Below, piece after piece: positions 8,654 to 18,600 of a stretch of 64,000 nucleotides of DNA (within the stretch, counting starts at the first letter, position 1; every line of letters starts with the position of its first letter). Under the pieces are notes generated by a model. The model had not been told where the DNA came from, made no database searches, and saw only the letters and a list, made by a program, of their open reading frames with translations. The stretch comes from Marinilabiliaceae bacterium (GTDB lineage Bacteria > Bacteroidota > Bacteroidia > Bacteroidales > Marinilabiliaceae). The stretch spans positions 1 to 64,000 of the forward strand of contig JAFGBR010000050.1 in assembly GCA_016933045.1 (NCBI GenBank), in the 5' to 3' direction. A program made the translations under genes and the position numbers.

Positions 8654-10570
8654 ATGAATTTAATAATGAAATATATAAAAATGTCCTTTTCTGCCCTTAT
8701 ATTAATGGGCTTTTTAGGATTAGTTTCTTGCGAAGACTATCTGGATAAAGCTCCGGAGAGTGATATAAACCCGACTGAACCCTTTGAGAATTTCAGAAAT
8801 TTTCAGGGATACATTGAGGAATTATATCAATGTATACCCTGTTACACCAGTTATGCATATCATAATACATGGAACATGGGTGATGAAGAACATTGGGATC
8901 AATCGGCAACAAGTGAATTTGCTTACGATGTTGACCGAGGAAACTACTGGGGTTGGAATGATTATGGATCATTTTTCAGGCATACAAATGACGTAACAAA
9001 ATATTCAAAATCAGATCAATCTAAAGAAAAAGGATATTTATGGGGATTTGCCTGGTATGCAATACGCAAGGCAAATACTGGAATAGCAAACTTAGACCTT
9101 TTAGTTGATGCTACACAGGAAGAAAAAGATTTAATAGAGGGACAGCTATATTTTTTTAGAGGTTGGTTTCATTTTGAATTAATGAAATATTGGGGAGGAT
9201 TACCTTACATGGATGGCGTTATTCCGGCAACTGAACCAATTCGCATACCCCGGTTATCATATCAGGCAACAGCTGATAAAGTTGCTATTGATCTAAAAAA
9301 AGCTGCAGAATTACTTCCTGTTAACTGGGATGAAACAACAGCAGGTAAAACTACCTATGGAAATAATATGCAACGGGCAAATAAAATTATGGCTTTAGCT
9401 TTCCTCGGTAAAAATTTACTTTTTGCAGGAAGTCCATTAATGAATGAAGTATCCGGCGGCTCAGCTACCTATAATAAAGAATACTGTAAACAAGCAGCCG
9501 AAGCACTAGGTGAAGCACTAACACTGTCAAAATCAACAGGCAGATACAAATTGGCAGATTTTAGTCAATATACAGAATTGTTTTATACTCAAAATGCCGG
9601 AGGTAAAATACCTGGTTTGGAAGAAACCATCATGTGGGAAAATACTACAGGAGCTGCAACAAGGTTTAGGTGGAATCAAATCAATGACTATATATCTAAA
9701 GATTTAAGCCAGGGTGGTTATTATATTAGTCCTACAGCAAATTATGCTTTTTTTAATTATGGCATGGCAAATGGATTACCAATAAATGAAAACAGAGATA
9801 TTACACAGACTGATTCTGAATCGGGTTATGATCCGAGTTATCCATGGAAAGACAGAGATCCAAGGTTTTATAAAGACTTTATTTTGGATGGTGAAAGATG
9901 CAGTGCAACAGAATCACTTCAGGAAAATATTCAATTTGCAAGTTTATACACTACAGGCAGATACAGGACAAAAGACGGAGGACGTGCAAATCTTACCGGT
10001 ATAATGCTAACCAAGTGGAGACCTCGATTAGCTGAAAGAAATACCGAAAGTTCAACAATGAATAATAATTGTATTGTACTAAGTTTAATGCGATTGGCAG
10101 ATGTTTATTTATTGTACGCCGAAGCTACTGCTGTGGCTTATGGTATAAATGCAAGTTCCGTTTCCTATAAAACATTAAAGGCAGTTGATGCAATTGATGA
10201 AATTAGATTAAGAGCCGGGGTTGGGAAAGTTGCTGATAAATATAAAACTTCGTTAGTCGACTTTTTAAGCGAAGTACAACGAGAACGAGCTGTTGAGCTT
10301 TCGTATGAAGGTCATCGTTTTTGCGATTTACGAAGATGGAAACTTCTGGACAAAAGTCCATATACATTAAAACAGGCTCTTAATTTCGAAAGAGATCCTT
10401 CTGGACTAAAAGGTTCGGCATTGGCAGCAGATTACAAAAATGCAAAAGTATTGAACCTGAAGTTGACAACTATTTTTGAGAGAAAACTGGAACCAAAACA
10501 TTACTGGTTTCCATTTTTACTTGATGATGTAAGCATATATCCTGAATTTCAACAAAATCCGGGATGGTAA
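8654..10570 (+). CDS. SusD/RagB-like glycan-binding lipoprotein (first)
   Basis: 638 residues. The signal peptide ends in a lipobox (LGLVSCEDYLDKAP), giving a surface lipoprotein that caps the preceding SusC barrel. SusD-family features include the N-terminal EDYLDKAPESDI start, the TPR-like helical segment around FFRGWFHFELMKYWGGLPY, and the C-terminal block VQRERAVELSYEGHRFCDLRRWK followed by the terminal YPEFQQNPGW. A second in-frame ATG at 8666 would also give a usable signal peptide. Ligand specificity (xylo-oligosaccharides) is inferred from the neighbours. It corresponds in position to xusB. Confidence 0.94.
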   Translation: MNLIMKYIKMSFSALILMGFLGLVSCEDYLDKAPESDINPTEPFENFRNFQGYIEELYQCIPCYTSYAYHNTWNMGDEEHWDQSATSEFAYDVDRGNYWGWNDYGSFFRHTNDVTKYSKSDQSKEKGYLWGFAWYAIRKANTGIANLDLLVDATQEEKDLIEGQLYFFRGWFHFELMKYWGGLPYMDGVIPATEPIRIPRLSYQATADKVAIDLKKAAELLPVNWDETTAGKTTYGNNMQRANKIMALAFLGKNLLFAGSPLMNEVSGGSATYNKEYCKQAAEALGEALTLSKSTGRYKLADFSQYTELFYTQNAGGKIPGLEETIMWENTTGAATRFRWNQINDYISKDLSQGGYYISPTANYAFFNYGMANGLPINENRDITQTDSESGYDPSYPWKDRDPRFYKDFILDGERCSATESLQENIQFASLYTTGRYRTKDGGRANLTGIMLTKWRPRLAERNTESSTMNNNCIVLSLMRLADVYLLYAEATAVAYGINASSVSYKTLKAVDAIDEIRLRAGVGKVADKYKTSLVDFLSEVQRERAVELSYEGHRFCDLRRWKLLDKSPYTLKQALNFERDPSGLKGSALAADYKNAKVLNLKLTTIFERKLEPKHYWFPFLLDDVSIYPEFQQNPGW

Positions 10571-10627
10571 TTTGATTAGTGATGATAAAGTTATTATTGA
10601 TTTATCAAACTTAAATTTTGAAATGAA

Positions 10628-13432
10628 ATGAAGAAATTAATTATAAATGCCTGCTTTGTATTGTTTGCCATGCTATGTATAGCTAGGGTAGATATTCATG
10701 CGCAGGAAAGTACAGATAGCATTGTTAATGTTGCATTCGGAACAAAGGCTAGACAAGATGTATTGGGAGCAGTTTCAACTGTTAATATTGCTGAGTTATT
10801 GAAAAAAAATTATCAAACCAATTCTCTAAGCGGAATCAATAGCTTTGTTGGAGGCATTACCGGTGGATTGTGGGGAAAGTCAAATCAGCTAATTCTCGTT
10901 GATGGCGTACCAACAATAAACGATCTTAATGCATCTGATGTGGAATCTGTTACTATATTAAAAGGGGCCAATGCTGTAGTATTATATGGCAGTTTAGCAT
11001 CAAATGGAGTCATACTTATTACCACCAAACGCGGTAAAGAACAACCTTTCACCGTTGAAGCTCGCGCAAATACAGGAATTTTTATACCCAAAAGTTATCC
11101 AAAATATCTGGATGCAGCCTCCTATATGACATTGTACAATGAAGCATCGGATAACGATGGCATCGCTCGAATATATGATGATGCTACTATTTATAATACT
11201 GCATCGGGGGTTAATCCATATAAATATCCAGATATCAACTATTTCTCTTCTGATTATTTAAAAGAATTTTGTAACAGATCAGATGCAACAATAGAAATTT
11301 CCGGAGGAGATGAAAAAACCAAATATTATACAAATTTCGGAATACAATACGATAATGACATTATTAACTATGGTGAGCAAAGCAAAAATCATGACCTAAA
11401 TTTTCGAATTCGCAGCAATGTTGATATGAAACTAACAAATTGGCTATCGGCACAAACTAATGTTGGTGTTCTTTTTAACAATAATTACACAGGACGAGGA
11501 GATTTTTGGGGTAATAGTGCTACCATTCGTCCTAACTGGTATTCCACTCTAATACCTGTTAACATGCTCGACCCTGATAATGTGGAATTGCAGAGCATTG
11601 TTGAAACCAGTAACCATATTGTTGATGGACAGTATCTGTTGGGCGGAAACAATGCAGTGCAAACAAATGCTTTTGCCGACATGCTTGAGGCCGGATATAT
11701 TCGTTACAAAGACCGCACATTCCAATTTAAGGTGAGTGCAACAGCCGACTTAGCCGGAATTACAAAAGGACTTTCGTTTACCAATGCTTTCAGCCTTAGT
11801 TATGATAATTTCTTTTCAGAAGCATATAAACTAGATTATGCCACCTACGAACCTACATGGTCGAATATGAATGGCAAAGAAATGATTATTGGCCTTAAAA
11901 AGTATGGTAATGATGATAGCTCAACAAATGAGTATGTAGGTGATTCAAAATACAAACAGACACTTTCATTCTATTCCCAGTTTAATTACGCACGAACATT
12001 TCAGGGCTTGCACAATGTATCTGGTAATATAATAGGATGGGGGTTTCAGTATAGACAATCGGTAGATGAAAGCCATAATGGCAGTGATTATCACAGCACA
12101 AGTAATGCAAACCTGGGACTACAAGCAGCTTATAATTTTGCACATAAATACTACTTCGATTTTTCAGGTGCCATAGTTCACTCTGCAAAATTGCCTGAAA
12201 ATAATAGAACAGCTTTCTCCCCAACAGTAACACTAGGATGGAGAATAAGTGATGAAAATTTCATGAAAGGATTATCATTTATTGATGATATCAAATTTAC
12301 TGCTTCTTATGCAAATTTGCATCACGATGTGGATATCTCTGATTACTATTTATATCAGGGTTATTACGATGACGATGGTTGGTATCAGTGGAGAGATGGG
12401 GCTATGGGTGGTAAAACTGTTTTATCACATCGATCTTCTAATCCAGATCTTACTTTTATTACCGAAGAACAATTTAGAGTTGGTCTGGAAGGAATTGTTT
12501 TGAATAAAAAAATTGCTTTTGATATAAACTACTTTAATAATGTTAGCAATGGTTTATTAACTCAAGGCAGAAATACGCTTTATCCTTCTTATTTTACTGG
12601 TGCTGGTAGTTCATATTTGCCATACATAAATTTTAATCAAAACAAAAGGAGTGGCATTGACTTCTCTGTTTTGTTCAATAATAAATTGGGAGATTTAGAG
12701 TATAAGATTGGATTTGTTGGAATGGTTTATGATTCTAAAGCAACTGTAAGAGACGAACTATATCAGGATAATTATCAGAATAGAGTTGGCAAACCTATAA
12801 CTGCTGCATTTGGATACATTTGCGATGGTTTTTTTGCTAACCAAACCGACATTGACAATCATGAAGAGCAAAAATTAAGTGATGTTAAACCTGGCGATAT
12901 GAAATACCGCGATATGAATAATGATAATATTATTGATTCGCGCGATCAGGTGATGCTTGGGAAATATGAATCCCCATTTACGTATGGTGTTAATCTGACT
13001 TTAAAATATAAAAACTGGACACTGTTTGCAATGGGCGACGGTAAATCTGGAGGAATAAATTTTAAAAACTCATCATATTATTGGGTTTACGGAAGCCGCA
13101 AATATTCAGAAACAGTATTGGGACGCTGGACACCTTCTACTGCTTCTACTGCAACATATCCTCGATTAACAACTACCTCAAACTCAAATAATTTCCAAAA
13201 CTCAACCTTCTGGCAATACGAGAACAATCGTTTTGATTTAAGAACAATACAGCTTACTTATGACTTTCCTAAAACTCTGTTTAATGAGAATTCATTACTA
13301 AGCCAATTAAGCATTTATGTTAGTGGATATAATCTGTTAACAATATCAAAAGAACGAGAAATGATGGAAATGAATATAGGAAGTGCCCCTCAGTACCGTT
13401 ATTATAACTTAGGTTTAAAAGCTACTTTCTAA
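10628..13432 (+). CDS. SusC-like TonB-dependent transporter (second), lacking the N-terminal regulatory domain
   Basis: 934 residues. The signal peptide ends at about IHAQ. The mature protein starts almost directly with a TonB-box-like region (SIVNVAFGTKARQDVLGAV) and the plug (LILVDGVPTINDLNASDVESVTILKGANAVVLYG). The carboxypeptidase-like N-terminal domain present in the first SusC is absent. The barrel runs to a terminal aromatic strand (YYNLGLKATF). It is paired with the SusD at 13449-15230 and lies 57 bp after the first SusD. Tandem SusC/D pairs with one shorter SusC are typical of xylan loci, where this position is called xusC. Confidence 0.93.
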   Translation: MKKLIINACFVLFAMLCIARVDIHAQESTDSIVNVAFGTKARQDVLGAVSTVNIAELLKKNYQTNSLSGINSFVGGITGGLWGKSNQLILVDGVPTINDLNASDVESVTILKGANAVVLYGSLASNGVILITTKRGKEQPFTVEARANTGIFIPKSYPKYLDAASYMTLYNEASDNDGIARIYDDATIYNTASGVNPYKYPDINYFSSDYLKEFCNRSDATIEISGGDEKTKYYTNFGIQYDNDIINYGEQSKNHDLNFRIRSNVDMKLTNWLSAQTNVGVLFNNNYTGRGDFWGNSATIRPNWYSTLIPVNMLDPDNVELQSIVETSNHIVDGQYLLGGNNAVQTNAFADMLEAGYIRYKDRTFQFKVSATADLAGITKGLSFTNAFSLSYDNFFSEAYKLDYATYEPTWSNMNGKEMIIGLKKYGNDDSSTNEYVGDSKYKQTLSFYSQFNYARTFQGLHNVSGNIIGWGFQYRQSVDESHNGSDYHSTSNANLGLQAAYNFAHKYYFDFSGAIVHSAKLPENNRTAFSPTVTLGWRISDENFMKGLSFIDDIKFTASYANLHHDVDISDYYLYQGYYDDDGWYQWRDGAMGGKTVLSHRSSNPDLTFITEEQFRVGLEGIVLNKKIAFDINYFNNVSNGLLTQGRNTLYPSYFTGAGSSYLPYINFNQNKRSGIDFSVLFNNKLGDLEYKIGFVGMVYDSKATVRDELYQDNYQNRVGKPITAAFGYICDGFFANQTDIDNHEEQKLSDVKPGDMKYRDMNNDNIIDSRDQVMLGKYESPFTYGVNLTLKYKNWTLFAMGDGKSGGINFKNSSYYWVYGSRKYSETVLGRWTPSTASTATYPRLTTTSNSNNFQNSTFWQYENNRFDLRTIQLTYDFPKTLFNENSLLSQLSIYVSGYNLLTISKEREMMEMNIGSAPQYRYYNLGLKATF

Positions 13433-13448
13433 TCTAATTTTAAAAATT

Positions 13449-15230
13449 ATGACAATGAAAAAAAATATTCTATTCATTCTAGTCAGCGTATTTATTTTAA
13501 CAAGCTGTGAAGATCTGTTTGAACCTGCAATTGAAAACCATAAGGAGCTTGATTTAATGTACACCGACCCAATATTCGCACAAGGAATTCTTACTAGTGC
13601 ATACCGCCACCTTACAAATTGTTACAGCAATACCGAATATGCAACAGATGATGCAGTAACAAATGATAAAAACAGTTCTTTCCTAGATATGGCAACCGGC
13701 TCTTGGACTGCGTCGTTTAATCCGGTTAGCGCATGGGAGAATGGATATGCTTCCATTCAATACGTAAATACATTCCTGGAAAATTGCGATTCGGTTCATT
13801 GGGCTGATGATCCTGAAGCTGCTGCTTTATTTAAAATGCGAATGAAAGGTGAAGCATATGGCTTAAGAGGTGTATATCTATATTATATTCTTCGAAACCA
13901 TGCGGGCTATTCTCCTAATGGAGAGCTACTTGGAGTTCCTATCTTAACAAAATTTCAGGATATCGATGCCGACTTCAATATCCCGCGTGCCTCTTTTCAA
14001 GCATGTGTGCAACAAATAATTAATGATTTGGATAGCGCAATAACTTATCTTCCTGTTGAATATAAAGATGCTGCCAATTTAAATGAAATACCTGCAAAAT
14101 ATCAGGGTATGGTTTCTTTTGCAAGCACTTATAACAGAACAATGGGCAACTACTTTAAGCAATTACTTAACGCCCATATAGCAATGGCTTTTCGCTCAAA
14201 AGTTGCATTATTAGCCGCAAGTTCTGCTTATCAAGACGCTTCAAATACAACAACATGGGAAGATGCTGCTAAATATTCAGCAGATGTTTTGAACCACATA
14301 AATGGCACATCTGGGTTGGCAGCAAATGGATTAACATACTATACAAATACCGCAGATCTTGATAACTTAAAAGAGGGTAATAATCCTGCCGAAATTATTT
14401 GGCGTACAAACATCTCAAAAACTTCTTCTTCAGAAGAATCAAACAACTTACCCCCATCTTTATCCGGTAAAGGCCGCATGAATCCTACTCAAAACCTGGT
14501 AAATGCTTTTCCTGACAGAAATGGCTATCCCATCACACACTCATCAAGCACATATAATAATGCAGATCCCTTTGCAAACAGAGATCCTCGCCTATCTAAT
14601 TATATAGTTTACAATGGAAATTCTTTAGGTGTATCTGGATCCCCAATAATAATAAATACAGGAAGCGATTCTGACACTGATGATGGCATCAATAAAAGGG
14701 AAACATCAACTCGCACCGGTTATTATATGAAAAAACGATTAAGAAATGATGTAAACTACGATAATGCCAGTAAAAAATGGCAGGAAAAGAACAATTACAT
14801 CCCTCGCATACGATATACCGAAATTTTCCTCAACTATGCTGAGGCTGCAAATGAAGCCTACGGACCAAGTGGTACTGCTCAAAACGCAACCTACTCGGCT
14901 TATGATGTAATTAAAGCAATTCGAGCCAGAGCAGGAGTTGGCCTTTTAAACGGAGATGCTTATTTAGAAGAATGTAATGGCGATAAAAACAAAATGCGCG
15001 AATTAATAAGAAACGAACGAAGAATTGAGTTATGTTTTGAAGATTCTCGATTCTGGGATCTTCGCAGATGGGGTGTTGATTTAACTGAAACAGCTAAAGG
15101 ATACGATGCAAGTACAGGACAAGTTTTTGATGTAGAACCTCGTTCTTATACTGAATATATGAACTATGGACCAATTCCATATAGCGAGACATTGAAGTAT
15201 GACAAACTCATACAAAACAAGGGATGGTAA
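13449..15230 (+). CDS. SusD/RagB-like glycan-binding lipoprotein (second)
   Basis: 593 residues. The signal peptide ends in the lipobox ILTSCEDLF. The C-terminal SusD block is clear: IRNERRIELCFEDSRFWDLRRWGV, then the final KLIQNKGW. An N-terminal helical region with MRMKGEAYGLRGVYLYYIL corresponds to the TPR-like part of SusD proteins. The ATG at 13455 is an equally plausible start two codons in. It is 16 bp downstream of the second SusC and is predicted to form the lid of that transporter. It corresponds in position to xusD. Confidence 0.93.
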   Translation: MTMKKNILFILVSVFILTSCEDLFEPAIENHKELDLMYTDPIFAQGILTSAYRHLTNCYSNTEYATDDAVTNDKNSSFLDMATGSWTASFNPVSAWENGYASIQYVNTFLENCDSVHWADDPEAAALFKMRMKGEAYGLRGVYLYYILRNHAGYSPNGELLGVPILTKFQDIDADFNIPRASFQACVQQIINDLDSAITYLPVEYKDAANLNEIPAKYQGMVSFASTYNRTMGNYFKQLLNAHIAMAFRSKVALLAASSAYQDASNTTTWEDAAKYSADVLNHINGTSGLAANGLTYYTNTADLDNLKEGNNPAEIIWRTNISKTSSSEESNNLPPSLSGKGRMNPTQNLVNAFPDRNGYPITHSSSTYNNADPFANRDPRLSNYIVYNGNSLGVSGSPIIINTGSDSDTDDGINKRETSTRTGYYMKKRLRNDVNYDNASKKWQEKNNYIPRIRYTEIFLNYAEAANEAYGPSGTAQNATYSAYDVIKAIRARAGVGLLNGDAYLEECNGDKNKMRELIRNERRIELCFEDSRFWDLRRWGVDLTETAKGYDASTGQVFDVEPRSYTEYMNYGPIPYSETLKYDKLIQNKGW

Positions 15231-15303
15231 TAATTAATAATATGAAACACCAACTAAGGGTTACGAACATTCCATCTGGTCTTAAACAATAAAATTTAAA
15301 CAC

Positions 15304-16344
15304 ATGAAACTATACAAAATATTATTAATAGCTTTTACAGTGGGATTTATATATTCCTGTGAAAATGAAGATGCCACTTTCCCTGATTTCAATTACACTA
15401 CCGTGTATTTTGCAAATCAGTATCCAATGAGAATATTAGAATTAGGAGATGATAATGAAGTTGACAACTCTCTAGATAATGAGCATAAAGTTAAAATTAA
15501 TGCTACTATGGGAGGTATCTATTCAAATACAACAGATCGAATTATTGACATTGAAATTGTTGATTCATTATGTAATGGCTTGTCTTTTGCAAAAGGAACA
15601 CCTGAACTAGTTCCAATGCCTACGAATTATTATAACCTTACAAGTAATAAAATTGTAATAAAAGCAGGAACTATTTTAGGTGGAGTAGAAGTTCAGTTAA
15701 CCGATGCATTCTTTAATGACTCTCTTACAATTGGACAACACTATGTAATACCTGTTTTGATGAAAAATGTTACTAATGCAGATAGCATCTTATCAGGTAA
15801 GGCGGCTCCTTTCGTTGAAAATCCTAATCGATTTGTTACTGCCGATTGGTCTGTTTTACCTAAAGATTATATGCTTTATGCTATAAAATATGTAAATAAG
15901 TATCATGCAAACTACCTAAGACGTGGGGTTGACATTATTAATGATGGCACAAACACAATAACAGATGTTCGTCATCAAAAATATGTCGAATATGATGAAG
16001 TAGTTAGTACATCTACATTATCACTTACAAAATGTTTACTTCCAATAAATATTTATAAAGAAGATAATTCAACTACACTTGCCAGTATAGAACTAATATT
16101 AACATTTAATGATGATAACAATTGTACCGTAACAAGCAATTCATCTGCTTATACTATTAATGGCACAGGTAAATTTGTAAATGATGGTGAGAAAAATAGT
16201 ATAGGTGGTTTAGATAGAAATGCTTTATATTTAGATTATACCGTTGAACTTACGGATATCGGACATACCTACTCAACAAAAGATACATTAGTATGCCGTG
16301 ATAGGGGTATAGTTCCAGACTATTTTAGCATTAATGTTAACTAA
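15304..16344 (+). CDS. Surface lipoprotein, DUF1735/XusE-like, putative glycan-binding protein
   Basis: 346 residues with a signal peptide ending in a lipobox (FIYSCENED). The N-terminal half shows the beta-sandwich pattern of the DUF1735 (BT_3987-like) domain found on Bacteroidota surface proteins: RIIDIEIVDSLCNGL, KIVIKAGTILGGVEVQLTDAFFND and HYVIPVLMKN. The C-terminal half is another beta-rich domain. Its place directly after a tandem SusC/SusD array matches xusE, a conserved gene of unknown function in xylan clusters. It would sit on the outer surface and probably binds xylan or holds the complex together. No catalytic motif was recognised. Confidence 0.75.
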   Translation: MKLYKILLIAFTVGFIYSCENEDATFPDFNYTTVYFANQYPMRILELGDDNEVDNSLDNEHKVKINATMGGIYSNTTDRIIDIEIVDSLCNGLSFAKGTPELVPMPTNYYNLTSNKIVIKAGTILGGVEVQLTDAFFNDSLTIGQHYVIPVLMKNVTNADSILSGKAAPFVENPNRFVTADWSVLPKDYMLYAIKYVNKYHANYLRRGVDIINDGTNTITDVRHQKYVEYDEVVSTSTLSLTKCLLPINIYKEDNSTTLASIELILTFNDDNNCTVTSNSSAYTINGTGKFVNDGEKNSIGGLDRNALYLDYTVELTDIGHTYSTKDTLVCRDRGIVPDYFSINVN

Positions 16345-16424
16345 TGTAGTTTATATAAACTGTTTGAATAAACTCTAATGTCTTTTTTATGGCAAAGAAT
16401 CAATTCAAAATAAAACAAAAAGTT

Positions 16425-18578
16425 ATGAGATTATTAAATAAAAAATATATAGCCATATTTACTTCAGTAATACTTCTATCTTCTTGTGCAAAACTTGATG
16501 ATGAAGTACAATCTGGTATTGATATAGAAAAACCTGTTAGTGTAATTGTTGATGAAAAGGTTAGTAGCTACGATGTTATTAAGTCCTATGCCGGAAATTT
16601 AACAATTGGGGTTAATGCCTCTTTAAATAATATTTCAGAATCTGGTTCTTTAAACACGTTGTTAACCACAAACTTTCAACAAATAACTCCTATATCTGAG
16701 CTTAATTCGAATGTAATATTAACAAATGAAGGAAGTTATGATTTCACTGCTATTGATGAATACATAAACACAGCCGAAGAAAGAGGCTTTTCGGTTTATG
16801 GAGATGCTATTGTTTCAAATTTTAATCAAAATAATACATTTCTTACCTCACTTGGCAGTTCTTTAACTTACTTAACTCCATTATTCCCAAACATAATAAA
16901 TCAGTCTCCCATTATTGATGGATCTTTTACTGGTTGGAGTGTAAAAGGAAATGTTTTTGTTGAAGATTACATGGGACAACCATCTTTAAAACTGGTTAAT
17001 GAAGCTTCTGTTAATTCAAGCGATGCCACATCTTTACAATCTCCTATATATACAGTCGACAATGGTGCAAAGTTCGAGTTAACTTTCTACTTGCTTTCAA
17101 CACAGGTTGGAGAAGGAAGAGTTATTTTTACAGGACTAAATAATAACACACCCGAAGTGGATTGGATGGGAACCGGTAGCGCCAGTTCTACTTTTACAAC
17201 AAAAATTGGATGGAATGAAATAAAGCTTCGGACTACAGATTTTGATGAAAGCGGACAGTTTTCATTTAAAATTGAGTTGGGATATACGAATAACATAACT
17301 TATTTCGTAAATATTCAAGGTCTTTCTCTTATCAATTTAAATGGTTCAGTCGATAACCCTGATGAGATTTTTCTGGAGTGCGAAGATGCACAAGAAATTG
17401 GTCAATGGATGGTAACTGAATCAGGAGATGCATCAAAGGTATCGGGAGGAAAAACGTTAGTAGGTATTATTGACGGTGATATTAAAAAAGATGATACCGG
17501 AGGTGGAAATCCCACCGATGCTATTAATAAAGACTTACAATTTACATATACTTTTAATATCAAAACATCAGGCACTTACAGGGTATGGTTAAGACAAAAA
17601 GCTCATGTTGCAGATGGAGGTTACGACTCTTTCTTTATGAGCGTTGACGAGGCAGATTATTATTGTCCGGAATGGCCTGCATGGGGCAACGAAACAAATA
17701 TTACTTCATGGACCTGGTTTAAACTATATACCAATAGCAGCGATATTGAAACCTCCAGTCTATTTAACCTAACATCTGGAGAACATAAAATTTCAATTAA
17801 AATTCGAGAGGGGGGACACTATTTTGATAAAATGTATCTCACAATGACAACAAATATACCTACCGACATGGGATCATCTGCAATAGCACAGAGCGAAGTT
17901 TCACTAAATGTATCTAATGATGTTAAAAGGGCTGCAGTAGAAAAATTCTTTGTTGATTATGTTAATAATATAATTTCTAATTTAGGTAATAATATTCAAG
18001 ACTGGACTGTTGTAAAGAACCCTTTTGCGGAAGACGGCTCTGTAGCTGTAAGTGGAAATTCAACTATTGAAGGCTCCTTCTATTGGGCCGATTATATTGG
18101 CAATAATTATATTGCTCAGGCATTTCAGATTGCTAAAGCAAATATAAACTCAGATGGAAAATTATTTATTGGAGAAACAAATTTAAATACAAATGCAAAT
18201 AAACTAAATGCAATAATTTCTTCACTTAATAATATACCGGAAATTGACGGTATAGCAGTAAGCCTTGAGTCTTTAAATATTGATACTGACTTAAATGAGA
18301 TAGAAAGTATGTTTGAGAATTTAGCAGCAACTGGTAAATTAATTTATATAACCAACTTATCAGTATCAATTCCTAATGAGTCATACGAAAATTTTGCATT
18401 ACAATCAGAAGTATATAAAACAGTTGTAGCTCTATTCAAATCTAAAATTCCATCATCGCAACAATATGGCATTTCGCTATCAAATGCCATTGATAATAAT
18501 AAAGGCTTATGGAGTTCGAATTACAATAGGAAACAGTCTTATACTGGTTTTGTTACAGGATTAGGAGCACAAGAATAA
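16425..18578 (+). CDS. Catalytically dead GH10-derived lipoprotein with inserted CBMs, putative xylan-binding SGBP
   Basis: About 717 residues from the ATG at 16425, which gives a clean lipoprotein signal (ILLSSCAKL). An upstream ATG at 16389 would add 12 polar residues before the signal. About residues 40-155 align with the N-terminal half of GH10 (LTIGVNASL; QQITPISELN where GH10 has SITAENxMK). About 160-310 is a CBM4-like module (IIDGSFTGWSVKG). About 313-485 is a CBM6/35-like module (FLECEDAQEIGQWMVTESG through HYFDKMYLTM). About 493-717 resembles the GH10 C-terminal half. The acid/base motif WDVVNEA reads WTVVKNP and the nucleophile motif ITELDV reads ITNLSV, so both catalytic Glu are Asn. 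The IWHSQ motif is also lost. Xylan clusters usually have an active GH10 with inserted CBMs here (xyn10C). I infer it was converted into a binding protein. Confidence 0.72.
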   Translation: MRLLNKKYIAIFTSVILLSSCAKLDDEVQSGIDIEKPVSVIVDEKVSSYDVIKSYAGNLTIGVNASLNNISESGSLNTLLTTNFQQITPISELNSNVILTNEGSYDFTAIDEYINTAEERGFSVYGDAIVSNFNQNNTFLTSLGSSLTYLTPLFPNIINQSPIIDGSFTGWSVKGNVFVEDYMGQPSLKLVNEASVNSSDATSLQSPIYTVDNGAKFELTFYLLSTQVGEGRVIFTGLNNNTPEVDWMGTGSASSTFTTKIGWNEIKLRTTDFDESGQFSFKIELGYTNNITYFVNIQGLSLINLNGSVDNPDEIFLECEDAQEIGQWMVTESGDASKVSGGKTLVGIIDGDIKKDDTGGGNPTDAINKDLQFTYTFNIKTSGTYRVWLRQKAHVADGGYDSFFMSVDEADYYCPEWPAWGNETNITSWTWFKLYTNSSDIETSSLFNLTSGEHKISIKIREGGHYFDKMYLTMTTNIPTDMGSSAIAQSEVSLNVSNDVKRAAVEKFFVDYVNNIISNLGNNIQDWTVVKNPFAEDGSVAVSGNSTIEGSFYWADYIGNNYIAQAFQIAKANINSDGKLFIGETNLNTNANKLNAIISSLNNIPEIDGIAVSLESLNIDTDLNEIESMFENLAATGKLIYITNLSVSIPNESYENFALQSEVYKTVVALFKSKIPSSQQYGISLSNAIDNNKGLWSSNYNRKQSYTGFVTGLGAQE

Positions 18579-18600
18579 TACTAAAAATAAAAATTACAAC

